Both the position numbers and the translations under genes were made by a program. Positions 1 to 12,900 of a stretch of 64,000 nucleotides of DNA are shown piece by piece. This DNA is from Cymodocea nodosa (taxonomy: Eukaryota > Streptophyta > Magnoliopsida > Alismatales > Cymodoceaceae), in assembly GCA_036874045.1 (NCBI GenBank), contig JAZBRI010000011.1:15704001-15768000 (forward strand). The letters run 5' to 3'. The first letter of the stretch is position 1, and each line of letters begins with the position of its first letter. A model generated the notes under the pieces. The model made no database searches and was not told the origin of the DNA. It was given only the letters and a program-made list of their open reading frames with translations.

Positions 1-782
1 CAGTGAACACCATATGGGGGTCTTTTTTCTTATCTTTAAAGTTTTGAAATCAGTTGCTTAGGACCTTAGGTAGATATATAACTTTTATCGTAGATCTATT
101 TGGCATAAATTTAAATAAATTTTTAGTGATAGCAATTACCAATTTTGTAAGAAAATGGAAAACAGATATTATAAAAATTGAATATTAGAAATAAAAAAAA
201 AAAGTTTGGGATTTTTTGAAAAATGATATAAATAAAAATATATTTGCAAATATACAAATATCACAATCATTAAAATAATTGAATAAAATAAATTATAATT
301 CAATTATGGCTATACAATTTCGAAAACATATTTTTATTGTGTAAGTGTTAAGAATAAATACTTAATTAAAAACATAAATAAATATATAAAACGTACAATT
401 AAATTTATGAACAACAAAATAAGTAATAAAATAATAATAATATATCAACAAAAAGAACTTAAAAGATGAAATCTAAACAATAAAAAATGATCATTTAAAC
501 AGTCAAAAATGAAAAAGGTGTTTTTCGTCTCAGAAAAAAATGGCTCTTTAAATGGAAAAATAGCTGTTTTTTCTAAACTATTTTTTCCTGTTTTTCCAAA
601 AAAAAAAACAGATTGAGGCAAAAAATGTTTAAGTGGTCATTTTTCCATTTTCACAACAGTGGGGTTATATGTCTTAATTTTTGTTCTAATTTCAGTAATT
701 ATATAAAAGAAAATATTCAAATGCATCGTATTCCTTTTTAAATTTTATTTTTTTTAATGTTGACTATGTTTTTTGCATACAG
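1..782 (+). other. Intron upstream of the GAT exon of the TOM1-like gene
   Basis: Very AT-rich sequence with no open frame of note. It ends in a pyrimidine-rich tract and the AG acceptor at 781-782, directly before an exon that encodes the GAT domain. Because the VHS part of the protein is missing, this stretch is best read as an intron of a gene that starts left of the window. Homopolymer A and T runs occur around 190-210 and 590-612. Confidence 0.55.
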
Positions 783-3700
783 GGTGCAAAGCAAGAAATT
801 ATTGCCTACCTTGCTGATCAGTGTCATTTACATCAGAAACGTGTGGTGCTTCTTATTAGAGATTTAGGGTAACTGTCATTTGTTTTTTTACAATTTTCAT
901 TTTGCAAATATGCTATGGATTTTCGTCTTATGATAGGAAGGAACTTCTGCATGAGGGTATAACATTGAAAGATGACTTGCAACATGTACTTAAGAAGCAT
1001 GATGATATACTTAATGGCAAACCTGGCACATGCGTTGAAATGGCCACAGTTGCACCCTTTGTTCCCGTTAACATCAATGAAGATGAATCGGAGGATGATG
1101 CTATCCAGTTAATACATTGGTAATTGATTATGTTTAAAATCATTAAATGTATCTATCATTGGTACTTTTTCTATGTTCTGGAGTGTTTTGGTCCTGATGC
1201 AATAGCCTCAGTTGGGCCTGTCTCCCGAAACGGCTTAAACAATTTCGTTTTCTAAGGAAAACATGGAAGCCTGATTTTTTTTTGAAAAATTATGAAAATT
1301 TTCTAAAATACAAATAATGGAAAACAATCTTTTAAAGAATTTCTGTTATGGCACTGCAACTGTAGTTTTCTCTTGATAATAACTGAAAACTTGTCATTTA
1401 TAAATAGAACATGCCCTGATTTCATTTGAAACTGCTTTTTATAATTTAAGTTATTTCAGTTAGTAATAATCTGATATATTTTTCAATTTTTTACTTTTTT
1501 GTAAGACTTCATTTGGAATTCAGGGTAAACCCAGTGCATAGAGCTCCCACTAATGTGGAGAGGCTATTTTGAACAATTAGATCCTCCCTAGACTCTGCAT
1601 TGGTGAGAGCTTGGTATTTATCCTTTACTTCATTTAGATCTCAGATAGCAGATGTTATTTGTGTGTTAGTATTTTGCATGCAGGTTTTTTTGAAATTCAA
1701 GCAAGCTTTTGCCCATATCAAAGAAGTTAATCCATCATTGGTTAGCCCGACATTTATTTTTATGTGCTTCAAAACCAGTTTACTGTTACTAATAGAAAAT
1801 GTGTGGCAATATAAAACCATTGTAGATATTATGATTATTTGCTTTTTAGAATTCCCACTGTCAAGATTTAGGCTTCTCACGTTATTCTTGGTTCCTTTGT
1901 TCCTCTGTTGTAAAGGTTCCTCTCAGATTATTACATATAATATCCTCTCCTATTTTGCCTTAGCTGTGGAAGTACTTAACTCATTAGCTTAGATTATAGG
2001 ATGTTAGATTATGAGATTATGATCATAATCTAAATCAAACATCTTTGACATAACAAATTATAATCTAAAATTTGTCTGATTTTTAATAGTGCACTTGTCT
2101 CTTGTAACCCATAATTGGTTTAATCAAACTTGCAGCTGATTATAAGAATGTGGCCAAGATTATGAATTTTTTAGATCATACTTCATTTGTTTCTACATGA
2201 GAAAAACAATACAACCAATATGTAATTATGATTAATGTCAAGTGACTGACCTGTGTACTTGACATGGAAAAAGTGTTTCTTATCTATAATATGAACCATG
2301 TACTATTATCTTATGATTTTGATGCATCTCGTTAAATGTGCATAATCTTTGTTTGCTGTGACGCAGTAGTAATGACAACTAAGGCATTAATCCTACCATG
2401 AAGGGTTTGTCACATGAATCTTTTCCTTCCATCTATTCCTATCTAACATTAAATCTTCAGTTAAATTATGTAATTTTAAATGTATTTATTATTTCTTTGT
2501 AATTTTTTGTCTTTTCTATCTCCTTGAGTTTCACCTAGATTAATTAATTCTTTCTTATTTTAAAAGGTGAATGTATAGACCTTTTATGAATATGATAAAA
2601 CCATCAAAGATGACATACTCTTATTTTGTTCTCTATTACTGCAATTCTTCTATTTTGGATAAAGTCTCATCATCATAATGTGGATGATTATTTTCAGAAC
2701 TTAAATTATCATAAGAACATCTTTCTTATAACTATTTTCCAGTTCATGATAATTATACCGTTCTTGATTCTTCAGGACAACCAGAAATTGCAGGGGGCAG
2801 ACGAAGATACGTTCCATTCATAAGAATGGGCAGTTGTGTGACATTTCAGAAAGCCATTCTAGTGCCTCCAACGGTGTGCAATTACTTCCGCCAATATCTC
2901 CATCTTCCACTTTCTCATCTAGAAGAAGATTAGCTGACCCATCAATTCGCTGTAGCGAGCTTAGCTGTAATTTATCATCCCAAAACTCAAAATCATTCGA
3001 GGAAGGAACTTCAAGTTATCCCCACGATTCTCTGCCTAGCAGCATGTTATCTGCTCCATTAAAATACAGTCAGAGGAAGCAATTATCTACGCAAAAACAA
3101 ATGTCCTATATAGAAACCAAGTCTGTGCCACAAGTTGAACGAAGATGTAAGGACCAGAATCAGAGGCTTCAGCAGGAAACAAGTTCTTTGCAACAGTCTC
3201 TGCATCATTCACCCACGATTCATGACCAGAGGGCTTGTTCATTGACCTTTGATGCTATGTTGGTGCAGCAGAAGCATTATTCAGAAAGCCGTTCAGCTCT
3301 CGGTGATGAATCAAAACGGAAAAACAGGAATCAAATTCTTCACTGGGGTAAAAAAGGTTCATCGCAACACCAGTCTTCATATCATTCTGATGGTCTGGAC
3401 ACATTTTCCTTGAAAGGGACGGGGAAGTGGGAAGATTTGAGGCATCATGAGTTATACAAGAAACAATTGTCTTATCCTGTCAGTAAAATTGCACACTCCA
3501 GTGAAGCAAGAGGAAAAACTAGAAATGAAAGTCTTGTTCAGGGTATGGCAAATTCATCTCAGCCGCAGCATCCTCATCAGTCGGACAGTCAACGTACAAC
3601 TCTCCGGACCAGGCACTCCAAGTCAGATTCTAGTTCTAAAAAAATACTCAATGAACTGAGGCATCATGAGTTACACAAGAAACAATTGTCTTTTCCTGTC

Positions 3701-3919
3701 AGTAAAATTGCACACTCCAGTGAAGCAAGAGGAAAAACTAGAAATGAAAGTCTTGTTCAGGGTATGGCAAGTTCATCTCAGCCGCAGCATCCTCATCAGT
3801 CGGACAGTCAGCATACAACTCTCCGGACCAGACATTCCAAGTCAGATTCTAGTTCCAAAAAAATACTCAATGAACTCGTCACTTTCCCAAAGAGGTCGTC
3901 ATCATCATCAAAATCTTAA
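783..3919 (+). CDS. TOM1-like (TOL) protein, GAT domain and C-terminal tail, 5' part missing
   Basis: Three exons join in phase: 783-868, 937-1119 and 2776-3919, giving 470 residues plus a TAA stop. The first two exons encode the end of a GAT domain, including EIIAYLADQCHLHQKRVVLL and ELLHEGITLKDDLQHVLKKH, followed by an acidic EDESEDDAIQL stretch. This matches plant TOM1-like proteins, which bind ubiquitin and sort ubiquitinated membrane cargo at the plasma membrane and endosomes as an ESCRT-0 substitute. The VHS domain must lie upstream of the window. The last exon is a long Ser/His/Gln/Lys-rich, probably disordered tail. It contains two tandem copies of a 73-residue block (units 3439-3657 and 3658-3876). 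The intron at 1120-2775 is 1.65 kb. The family call is good; the exact subfamily member is not resolved, and the tail resembles nothing I know. Confidence 0.82.
3439..3876 (+). repeat. In-frame 219-bp tandem duplication inside the TOL tail exon
   Basis: Two nearly identical 219-bp units, each 73 codons, lie head to tail. The segment beginning GGCATCATGAGTTA at 3441 recurs as GGCATCATGAGTTA at 3660. Each unit reads through HHEL(Y/H)KKQLS(Y/F)PVSKIA, a Gln/His stretch and a Ser/Lys-rich end SKSDSSSKKILNEL. Only a few substitutions separate the copies, so the duplication is recent, and the frame is kept. A third copy does not follow, because similarity stops after the second ILNEL. Confidence 0.93.
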
Positions 3920-4115
3920 AATCAGAAAACAAGACTTAAAAGTCTCTAGGTACCTTGCCTTTTGCGTACAAAGTTCATCGAACCTCATGCTTGGTAACTG
4001 TAACAAGCAGAACTTTTCCTCTTCTGTGAATAGAAAATTTTATCATGCTTGGGTATTTGACGATATAAAAAAAAGAAATTCCTTAGTCGCAAATATTTAA
4101 ACCTATGTGTAATTA

Positions 4116-4121
4116 AATAAA
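4116..4121 (+). promoter_or_regulatory. Possible polyadenylation signal of the TOL gene
   Basis: AATAAA lies about 200 bases after the TAA stop at 3917-3919, in AT-rich sequence. The position suits a plant poly(A) signal, but such hexamers are frequent in this base composition. Confidence 0.3.
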
Positions 4122-4199
4122 AATCAAGGATTTTTCTGTAAATTGCAAAAAAAACATGAATGGATGGGGAAGCTGTGATTCACCACCTCTACCCCTTTA

Positions 4200-5740
4200 C
4201 ATGTATAGGGTGTGAAAAGTTCACCGCCCGTAACATTTTGAGAGAGAGGGAGAGAGAAGGGGAAAAGAGGAAAAAGAAGAGGATGGAGGAATAGTTGATT
4301 AAGCTCATTAGTATCCTTCTAATTCTATCCAAATAACATTATTTTTGACCATTGCATATAGTTGGTCGTGCCATTAGTAAGTACTCTTCTAGTTATCATC
4401 CACATGATTTCATTTTGGTAAGATTATTTGTTGATTTATGCATATTTACAGTATATCATTATAGTTGAGTTTAGAAATGCATGTGAACTTTTAATTGTCT
4501 ATAATAGTCATGCTAGTTGATATGCATTATCCTTGAGTTGTGGTATATTTGAATTGCATCAATGACTTGTTTGAAAATGGAAAGGTTATTTGTGTTGTAT
4601 ATACATGTGCATTGTTTTATTTATGCGGTGGAAGCTATGCTTGCGCATTTTTATGTCTTGATGTTTAGAAATGCTCCATTTGTGAGGTTTGGTGCATGTA
4701 TTTTGGTGCATATAGCATATGAATTGTGATTTTAGCATGCTTTACTTATTTATTTTGAGAAGTTAGTGAATTGCATGCATTTAAAAGACATATTGTGAGG
4801 CATAGTGTGAGTATGTGATGCATTTTGTAATAATTATATAATGACTATGAACATAATCCAACTAGAAGAGGTTAAATTGTGACATTATATGCATGATTGA
4901 GATGACTAGTCCATATTTTGAGCTCATTTCATAAAGATTATATGCAACCTTAGCTTAGAGTTAGGTTTTGAGCTAATGTTGTGGAGATTATATGCGACCT
5001 AGTGATTAGTTCATGTTCTGAGCTTATGCCACAGTGAGTTTATACGACCTAGTGACTAGTCCATGTTCTGAGCCCATGTTGCATAGATTATATGCAACCT
5101 TTACCTGAGGTTAGGTTTTGAGCCTATGTTGTAGGGATTATATGCAACCTAGTGACTAGTCTATATTTTAAATCCTTGTCACAGGGATTGTATGTGACTG
5201 TAACTATACCTATTATTGTGAAATCATGAAATTATGACTTTTGGACACATAGTATTTATTATGCATTTATTTCTACATGTCTTGTCAGGCATATTATTTA
5301 GAAATTTCTATTAGATGATTAATTGGATACTTATTGAACTTTTAACTCACCACATTTGTGATTATTGTTTTTAGGTATTGGGAAGTGATTTCTAGGCCTG
5401 CGTGAGTGCAAGGACGTTATAGATAATTGTCTTTAGGTTGTTTGTAGCTAGACTCCCTTTGTTTTGTTGTAATGGAGTGAAAATTATATAATTACATGTG
5501 TAATATAAATATGAGATTGTTTACAATGAATGTGGATCTATTGATCTTGTGGATTTAATGTTGAAGTTGTGGTTACTATTTCTTTGAAGTTTCTAGATGT
5601 GTTTAAACCTATTACAGGTATTTAAATCTTGTAATAATAGGGAAAAGTTTTTTTTCACATGTCTCTTTACATATGTAAATTTTCTTTCTAATATTGTAAT
5701 AATTGTTATTTTTAAAATTTTCGAAACGTGACAGGATAAT
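4200..5740. mobile_element. Probable LTR-type retrotransposon remnant
   Basis: The stretch has internal tandem repeats, a T-rich segment with a GTGAGTGCAAGGACGTTATAG-like core around 5401, and an ending ACGTGACA, as in many plant Ty3 LTRs. No gag or pol reading frame is visible, so it would be a solo LTR or a fragment. I could not find a matching second LTR or a target-site duplication, and both edges are approximate. Confidence 0.35.
4900..5200 (+). repeat. About six imperfect 50-bp tandem repeats
   Basis: Units of about 50 bases repeat from roughly 4900 to 5200. Each contains a TAGTCCATGTTCTGAGC-like or TTAGGTTTTGAGC-like half followed by a GATTATATGCAACCT-like half. The two half-types alternate, which hints at a higher-order 100-bp period. 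The array lies within the LTR-like region. Confidence 0.8.
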
Positions 5741-8700
5741 TAGTTAGAACATGTTTGTCTTTATCCTAGTTACTTCTTAGACTACTTTTGCTTTATGAAG
5801 CTTGTGTTATTCTCCAGGTAATCGCGTTGGCAGTGCTGCTGAATGTCGAGTTGGTGGCAATCGCGTTATTGATGCTGCTGAGCATAAACGGTGCCCCATC
5901 CAGGTGGATCATTAGGTAGAAGATGCAACAGGAGTAACGGTGGGTTGTTTTTAAAAGGCCTGTTACAGTTTGCAGGTTTGATTGGCAGAAGGCAGAATTG
6001 CTTTTCCTCCCGATTCTACAAGACTATGCTTTTGATTTTCAGGCATCTTTTTAAGTGTTTTACTTGAATGCAACATTTTCCTGATCGAATTTCACGTATA
6101 GTGTCAAGTCTCATTGAGAAAACAATTCTTCCTTATGATTCCTTGTGCTAAAAGCATTTCAAGGGCATGTTAGGTGGATGCTACAACTTTCATCGATTCA
6201 TACAAATTGAATTGTATCAAAGGAATCTGGTGATTGCATAAGATATTAACTGAAAACCGAAATAGTGACAGCTTAACAGTCACTAGCATGTCACTTGTCA
6301 ACTGATTTATGGGCACTTTCGTTTATTAGATGGGTTGACTTTTTAATTTTTCTTCAAAAACTTGCACTGAACAGTCACCACAACAACCTGGCTACCTTTT
6401 TTGTTTTTAAGTTGCAAAAAACACAAGTTTGGCAAACGAATGATTTGTTTGTATTGGGTGTGGGAAAAGTAACATTGATGAAAAAGCATGTTCTTTAAAG
6501 TTGTCCAATTCATACAAAATGGCTTCACAATTTTTACGTTAGGGAAGACAAGGGAAGATAAAATCTTGCACAATGTTTGATAAAATATCGTTTTATTCAA
6601 GGCCTTGAAAAGTTCTTGAAGTGGGAAAACCGAAAAGTTCTTTCAGATCATTTCTCAAGAAAAATCTCAAGTGCGGACACCCTTGCAGTTCAGATACGTG
6701 ACGATCGCATGCAATTCCTGATTTCGAACCTGCAACTCCATCGCCTCTGTCCGTTGCATTGCCCACTTCTGCTCGGATCAAGGTTATATAATAAACAACA
6801 ATACAAACATCGAATCCCAAACTTAGCAAACCGGGGGGGGGGCATCTTTTTTTTAACCCCCTGTGTGGAAGAAGCTGACTTCAGATCCCTCGTCGGCAGC
6901 CAACCATCTTCCTCATGCCACGAATTAAGTTGTGGGTACTGCTATGTTTTCTTCCCTTGGATACAGGTAATGTTTCTACTCAAACCCAGAAATTTATTCC
7001 CTTCGTGCAGATTTTATAAACAAAGAGAAGATCAGGTCTGCTCGTTGTTAGCCAAATCTTGCCGATACGTTGTGTCAAACATGACAGATCGTATTCTCGT
7101 GTCATCCTCAAAGTGCAAGCATGCATACCTACGCGTTGGAGTTTGGAACGTGGCTTCTTCTGTTCATTTAAATCATATGGTGCTCTACTCTCGTCGTGTG
7201 TGCAGCTTACAGCTTACAGCTTATTACTTTACTATTTTGTTAGTAACGTAGTGACCCTCATGTGAACGAGGATTTGACTTGACTTTCATTTGTTGGACTC
7301 GATGGACGTGATTGGGAAGAGGTGGTGTGAGTTGTTTTAATCATATGTTCATTTTGAAACTTTTCTTTTGATACCTCGATGCTTCCGTTTCTCCGATTTT
7401 TTAATAATGACGGTGTTTCTGTGTACTTCAACTTTTAAACCATTCTAAATACCTTTGCCTTTATATTGCCTAACTACTATTTCCAACTGAAGGAACTCTT
7501 ACCGTTGATTAAATCGTAATCTTTCTATTCTCGCAGATATTATAAAAATTAGGAAAATCAAGTACACATAAAAATAATATCAATATCATAAAATGAAGAC
7601 GCTTAATTTGCGGATGAGAGTTAGCTAGCAAGCAAGGTCGTGTTGTAATTCCTACCAGATCATGTCAAACAGGTGACTTAGGTACAAGTCATAATTCACC
7701 CCATGCCAATTAATGATAAAATTGGACCATTTTAAGTGACCGTTTTTCGGTGCATTGAATTATACAATTAGTATATCAAACATGAAAAATCAGATCATAT
7801 TGTGATTTTTTTAATACTATTTTTATAAACACTATATTAGTTTTAACACAGAATCATAGGTTTTTCAAATTTAACGTATTAATTTTGTAATTGATGTATT
7901 AAAATCGATACAAATAAAATATAACAGACCTACTTGATTTTTAACATATCATTTTTATAAATAATATACTTACTCATGTTATATTTATCTGCATACGTAT
8001 ATCAGATCGTATCAATATGATCAATCTAATTTTATTAAGCAACGGTCTGACATACCCAGAAAATACCATCATAGCAATCGCAACATGATTATTTGATTAC
8101 ATCCCATCAAATTGAAACAACCTCAATTGACTGATCCAAACGTCGTTTAATTATGCACGAACTTCATCAAAAGACCACCATAACCGACGACTTCGTAATC
8201 GGCCTTCGTTAAGTCTGCCGGAGGTCCGTCCCAACGACCTAAATTCACGCGTAAATATTGATGTTGTCGAGACCTTTTGAATTTAAATAAAACAAAAGTC
8301 TGCATCGTATTTATATTTTGTGGGACCATTTACGTAAATCATTTTTTCTGAATATTAATCAAAACTTACATAAGTTTATGTTTTTAATTAAGTAATCGTA
8401 AAGTATAATTAAACAAATAATAGTTTTATATAACTTTCTTTCCAATTGTTATGATATCTTCTTCTATTTTGTCATTCACCTGTAATTCTAATTTAAAATT
8501 AATAAACTTTGAATTTATTTCTTTTCTCGTGAATCTTACGAAGTAAAGAAAATGCTTTTAGGATATTTTATGCATAGAAATCAAAGCTCACCGTAAAGAG
8601 TGAGGACAATACTGATGGTGTAGCTAAATTTATTAATTTAGTCGATTACAAAATAATAACAATATTTATAATTTTCATCAAAATTTAGCCGTCTTGGTAA

Positions 8701-9925
8701 AAATAAAGTATCCTCCGTAACTTCTACTAAAATTTAACTTTAATGGACTCAAAAAAAGCACCGACATTATTTAAAAGAAAAATACCGATGGTGGTAAGAT
8801 CAGAAGGTTCTGGAAACTTTCACGGCCTCGCACGTTCTTGTCCGTCGGCTCGAATGGCTACGGAGTTGCGCGCACGTGCCGCTCGTTCACACCGACATGG
8901 GTTGTTGTTGTTGTTGTTTTTTTTTTTTTGGACCTAATAAATAGCAACTGCGCCCACGTCTTTGTGAAATACGATTTATATTCAAGAACCACCACGCATG
9001 AGTTACGAAGATACGATTAAACAAGTTAAACACCGATATAAAAAATAACTGAAAAAATTCAACCCTAATTAATCGATGGCAACGTTCTCGATCGGATCAA
9101 TTTTTATCAGGAAAGTTGGAGATTCAAGAGAAAATTTCGTCGAAAATATACGACGAAATGGTTATCACGCGTCAATTGTGAAGATCAAATCCAGTTCCGA
9201 GATAAATATTTTCTCGGTTTGGAAACGCAATCTGCACTGGAGGAAGGAAGGAAGTAAGGAAGGGAGCGGACCGGTCGGCGGTCAATCCCAATATTACTTG
9301 CGGGATACGCTTGAAAAAAAAAAAAGGCAAAACAATTCTGCAAATTCCCTTTTCTAATTTTTCGGAAGGAAAAAATGTTTTTTTTTTAAAAAAAAACCAA
9401 AGAAGGAAAGTTCGACGTAGCGCAGTAGAAGAACACCGCTTTCCGTATTAGGTCAATCGTTCTCACCTTCCTCTGCCCCACCCCAGGAGTCCACATCAAA
9501 CGGTATACGGTCAAAAAAAAACTCCTCCTTGCACCACCCCCCCCCCCCACTTGGGTCCTCAGAAACGCCCTGAGCAGGAGGGGGACACTGCCAACACGCA
9601 GAGATCTCACTGCACGACGGACGACGACAACGAAAAATCAAAGGAGGAGAAGAAGGATCAGGAAAAGCGACGACGAAGACGAAGAACAAGGAACAACGAA
9701 ATCAGACCCGTGGGAACACCGGAAACGCATTTACAACGACGATTCAAACACGCTTTCCTCGTTTCCATCACCACCGCAACATAAATCACCGCGCTCGCCA
9801 AAATGCCGTGGCAGAGACGCTGCTTGGGTTTACTTTGGGGTTAGCGTTCTGCTCTGAGGATGTCTGGGAGTGATGGAGGAGGAAGCGGCGGTATCGACGG
9901 GTTTCAGCCCTGATCGGGACGGAGG

Positions 9926-12900
9926 ATGGGCTGTGGGTGTTCGAAGTTGGACGAGTCGAAGCTGGTGGTGCTGTGCAAGGAACGTCGGGATCTGATCCGA
10001 GACGCGGTCGACCGCAGGTACGCGCTCGCGATGTCTCACGAAGCGTACTTCCGGTCGTTGAGAGGGGTTGGTTTGGCGCTGGAAAGGTTCGTGGAGGAGG
10101 AGCTGGTGGTCTGGGCATCTTCCGGGGAGTCGTCTCCGGTGCTCACGATCCCGTCGTCAGAAGGGAAGGGAGGGTCTCGATCTAAGTCCAGCGCAGGTGG
10201 GGGTGGTTCCACTCCGAGGGGTTCGGTTTCGCATTCGCATTTGCGTTCGCCCGAGGAGGAGGACAACGACGGCGACGATGGAGGCTCCTCACACTTGCGG
10301 TTCTCCGAGGATTCTCACTTGCCTTTGTCCTCGGACGAGGAAGAAGGTGGGGGTGGAAGACAGGAAGAAGGTGTTGGGGAGCAGTATAATTTGCACTCTT
10401 CTCCTGCTGGTACGCAGAACCCCAATTATTACTACATGAACTACATGAGGCATTCGACGGGAATCCCGTCCACCGTGTATCAGAATCCATATCAAAGTGG
10501 TTATGATTATACGTATCCAACTTATGGTGGGAATGAAGAACATTTTGGTGTTCCACATGATACAGGATTTCCCACTCGTGATCCCTCGTCGTCATCTTCT
10601 TCGTATTATCCTTATTATAATTATCCAATGAATCCTAATCCAAGGCCTGCGAGTCCACCTCCACCGCCGCCACCTCCACCACCTGCAGGATCAACTTGGG
10701 ATTTCTTGGATTTTTTTGGTACTTACGACCAGGTTTATTCAAATTATCGAATGGGATCCATCACGAGCAGTCCAAATTCTAGTGAAGTCAGAGAGAAGGA
10801 AGGGATTCCTGCTTTGGAGGAAGAAATTGAGCAGGACATTTCTAAAGAGAAGGTAGAAGAAGAGAACGCAAGCAGTAACATTTCTATCAAGGGAAAAAAT
10901 TTGAAAGCATCTTCATCACAAGAGAAAGATTCTACTGATCATTTATCTTATGAGGGACGAACTGGTGGTAGCCCTGAATGCATTGCTTCTCTAAGTTCTG
11001 GGGAAGGCAGTGTATCGAAAGCAAGTGGAGGGGAAGAAGAACTCGTGAGGAAGAAGGGTGTCACATTTGACATGGATACATCACTAGAGACAAGAATTAG
11101 GGCTGCTCTATCTATACAAGGGACAAGAGATGTTAGAGAAGTTGTAAAGGAAATTAAAGAAGATTTTATGGTGGCATCAGATTCTGGTGAAGAACTTTGT
11201 GCAATGCTTGAGGTGGGCAAGTTGTGGCATCAGTCACCGAAGGCTGCTGTAAGAGGTTTGTCTCGTTTTTTATGGAATATTATGTTTCATATTTTATTAT
11301 ACTTTAAGTCGATCTGATTAATCTGACATGGTAGAGCAAGGCACTTATGAACAGCATACCGGCCATGTAGCATATTTTTTGTTCTTTTAAGATTGTCTCG
11401 TCTGATTCCTTTTTTATTGCTTTGGAATTGAAATAACTCATCAAATAAATTGCCCAACTTTCAGAACTTAATATATATCCTTGATAATCAGAAGTTTGAA
11501 GATAACAAGCATTTTGAAAAACATCAACAAGCTATTTTAGATTGAATTGTTTGAGAAGTTTCATACATTTAGGTATTCTAACTTTCAAATTACAGCCAAA
11601 ACATACATTGAAATGACAATATATGAAGAAAAAGGGCAATAAAGACAAAGAAAAAAGATTATTTCTTTTTCTTTTTTTCATTTTCTAGATATAAACTGGC
11701 TATATTTGTGAGACTTATGGAAATTGCCACAGTGATTTCTTCCAGGATCTTTCATTCTCTTCCAACAGTGTCTCATTCACCTCCTTCAGGCCTCACTATT
11801 AAGCCTTCCTGGTTATCAGCTAGAAGAACGGCTAAGGCTACTCATCAGTATGATAAGAAATCTTGTAACATGAAATCTGGTGAGCTTTCCTCAACTTTGG
11901 AAAAGTTGTATGTATGGGAGAACAAACTTTACAAAGAAGTCAAGGTATTGCTTATTTTTATTCATGGTGGCACTTTTTTGAAACTAAAAATTCTTAACAT
12001 CTAAAACTTGATTTTCTTGTTAATTGGGCTTTGGTGTTTATTTATTTTAGGATGAAGAAAAGCTGCGCATAGCCTATGAAAAGAAATTCAAGCGATTAAA
12101 AGCTTTGGATGATAGGGGAGTAGAACCTTACAAGGTGGATGAAACTCGGGCTACATTAAGAATGTTGACCATGAAAATTGACATCACTATCAAATCTATA
12201 GATGCTATATCTGGCAAGGTCCAGAAGTTAAGGGATGATGAGTTACAACCTCAGCTTATTGAGTTGATTCATAGGTATGACTTAATGGCTTATATTCATT
12301 GAACCACTCAAGCTATGCATGTTTGCAAAAATATCAACAAACCTTGTATTTTTGAATGGGAATTCACATTATTTTGTACACATTGCTTATTTCATGTTTG
12401 TTTTAACACTATACTAAGGCTTCCTTTGAAAATAACTAAATGGTAATTGTAGTACAGGGATGTGGGCAGACTACTCAGCGAGGAAGGGGAGAAAGAGAGA
12501 TGGAGTTTCCATCTAGTTCATTCTAAGGTTAGACTAGACAAACCTATTTATTCTGCAAGTGGAGTGTAATACTTCTAAGGGGGATAAGTTGTGGTCTTTG
12601 TCAACTAAGAGAGTGGGTAAGCACCTTGGGTATGTACAAGGAAGGTGTTAGACATCATATATGTCTAAATGGCTCTGCCTCTTAAGACAATTTGGTTGAA
12701 TATAGGTCAAAAGGGGTTAGACATCATATACGCCTGAAAGGAAAACCTTATGTAGGAATGCATTTGAACAAGAGAGAAGGTGAAGAGGCTACAATCAATG
12801 ATTTACTCGAACAAGGAACTCAAGGTAAGAAAAACTGAAAGGAATACAAGAGAGAACATCACATACAATATAAGGAAGAGAGAAATCTTTCATATCAAAG

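Larger units (their letters stand above)
3920..9925. other. Intergenic region, 3' flank of TOL to the DUF630/632 gene
   Basis: Six kilobases without a gene I can support. Positions 4200-5740 look like retrotransposon LTR sequence, with about 50-bp tandem repeats and an ending ACGTGACA near 5733. A short coding-like piece lies at 5818-5915. Positions 5990-9050 are AT-rich and non-coding to my reading. Positions 9240-9920 rise in GC and hold A and C homopolymers; they are the likely promoter and 5' leader of the next gene. Confidence 0.6.

Noticed and set aside
6577..7251. 224-codon plus-strand open frame
   Set aside because: It has no recognisable domain, runs through a poly-G stretch near 6833-6842, and mixes Cys, Leu and Ser as chance frames do. 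No splice context or homologue is recalled.
9551..9784. 77-codon frame just upstream of the DUF630/632 gene
   Set aside because: Arg/Glu/Lys-rich low-complexity reading of the GC-rich leader; no conserved start or domain.
10182..10628. Antisense frame inside exon 1 of the DUF630/632 gene
   Set aside because: Shadow of the real coding frame on the opposite strand.
12458..12570. Possible extra exon after DUF630/632 exon 3
   Set aside because: The acceptor at 12457 gives residues unrelated to DUF632; the join to 14845 restores the conserved IRLWNSLLHCH core.
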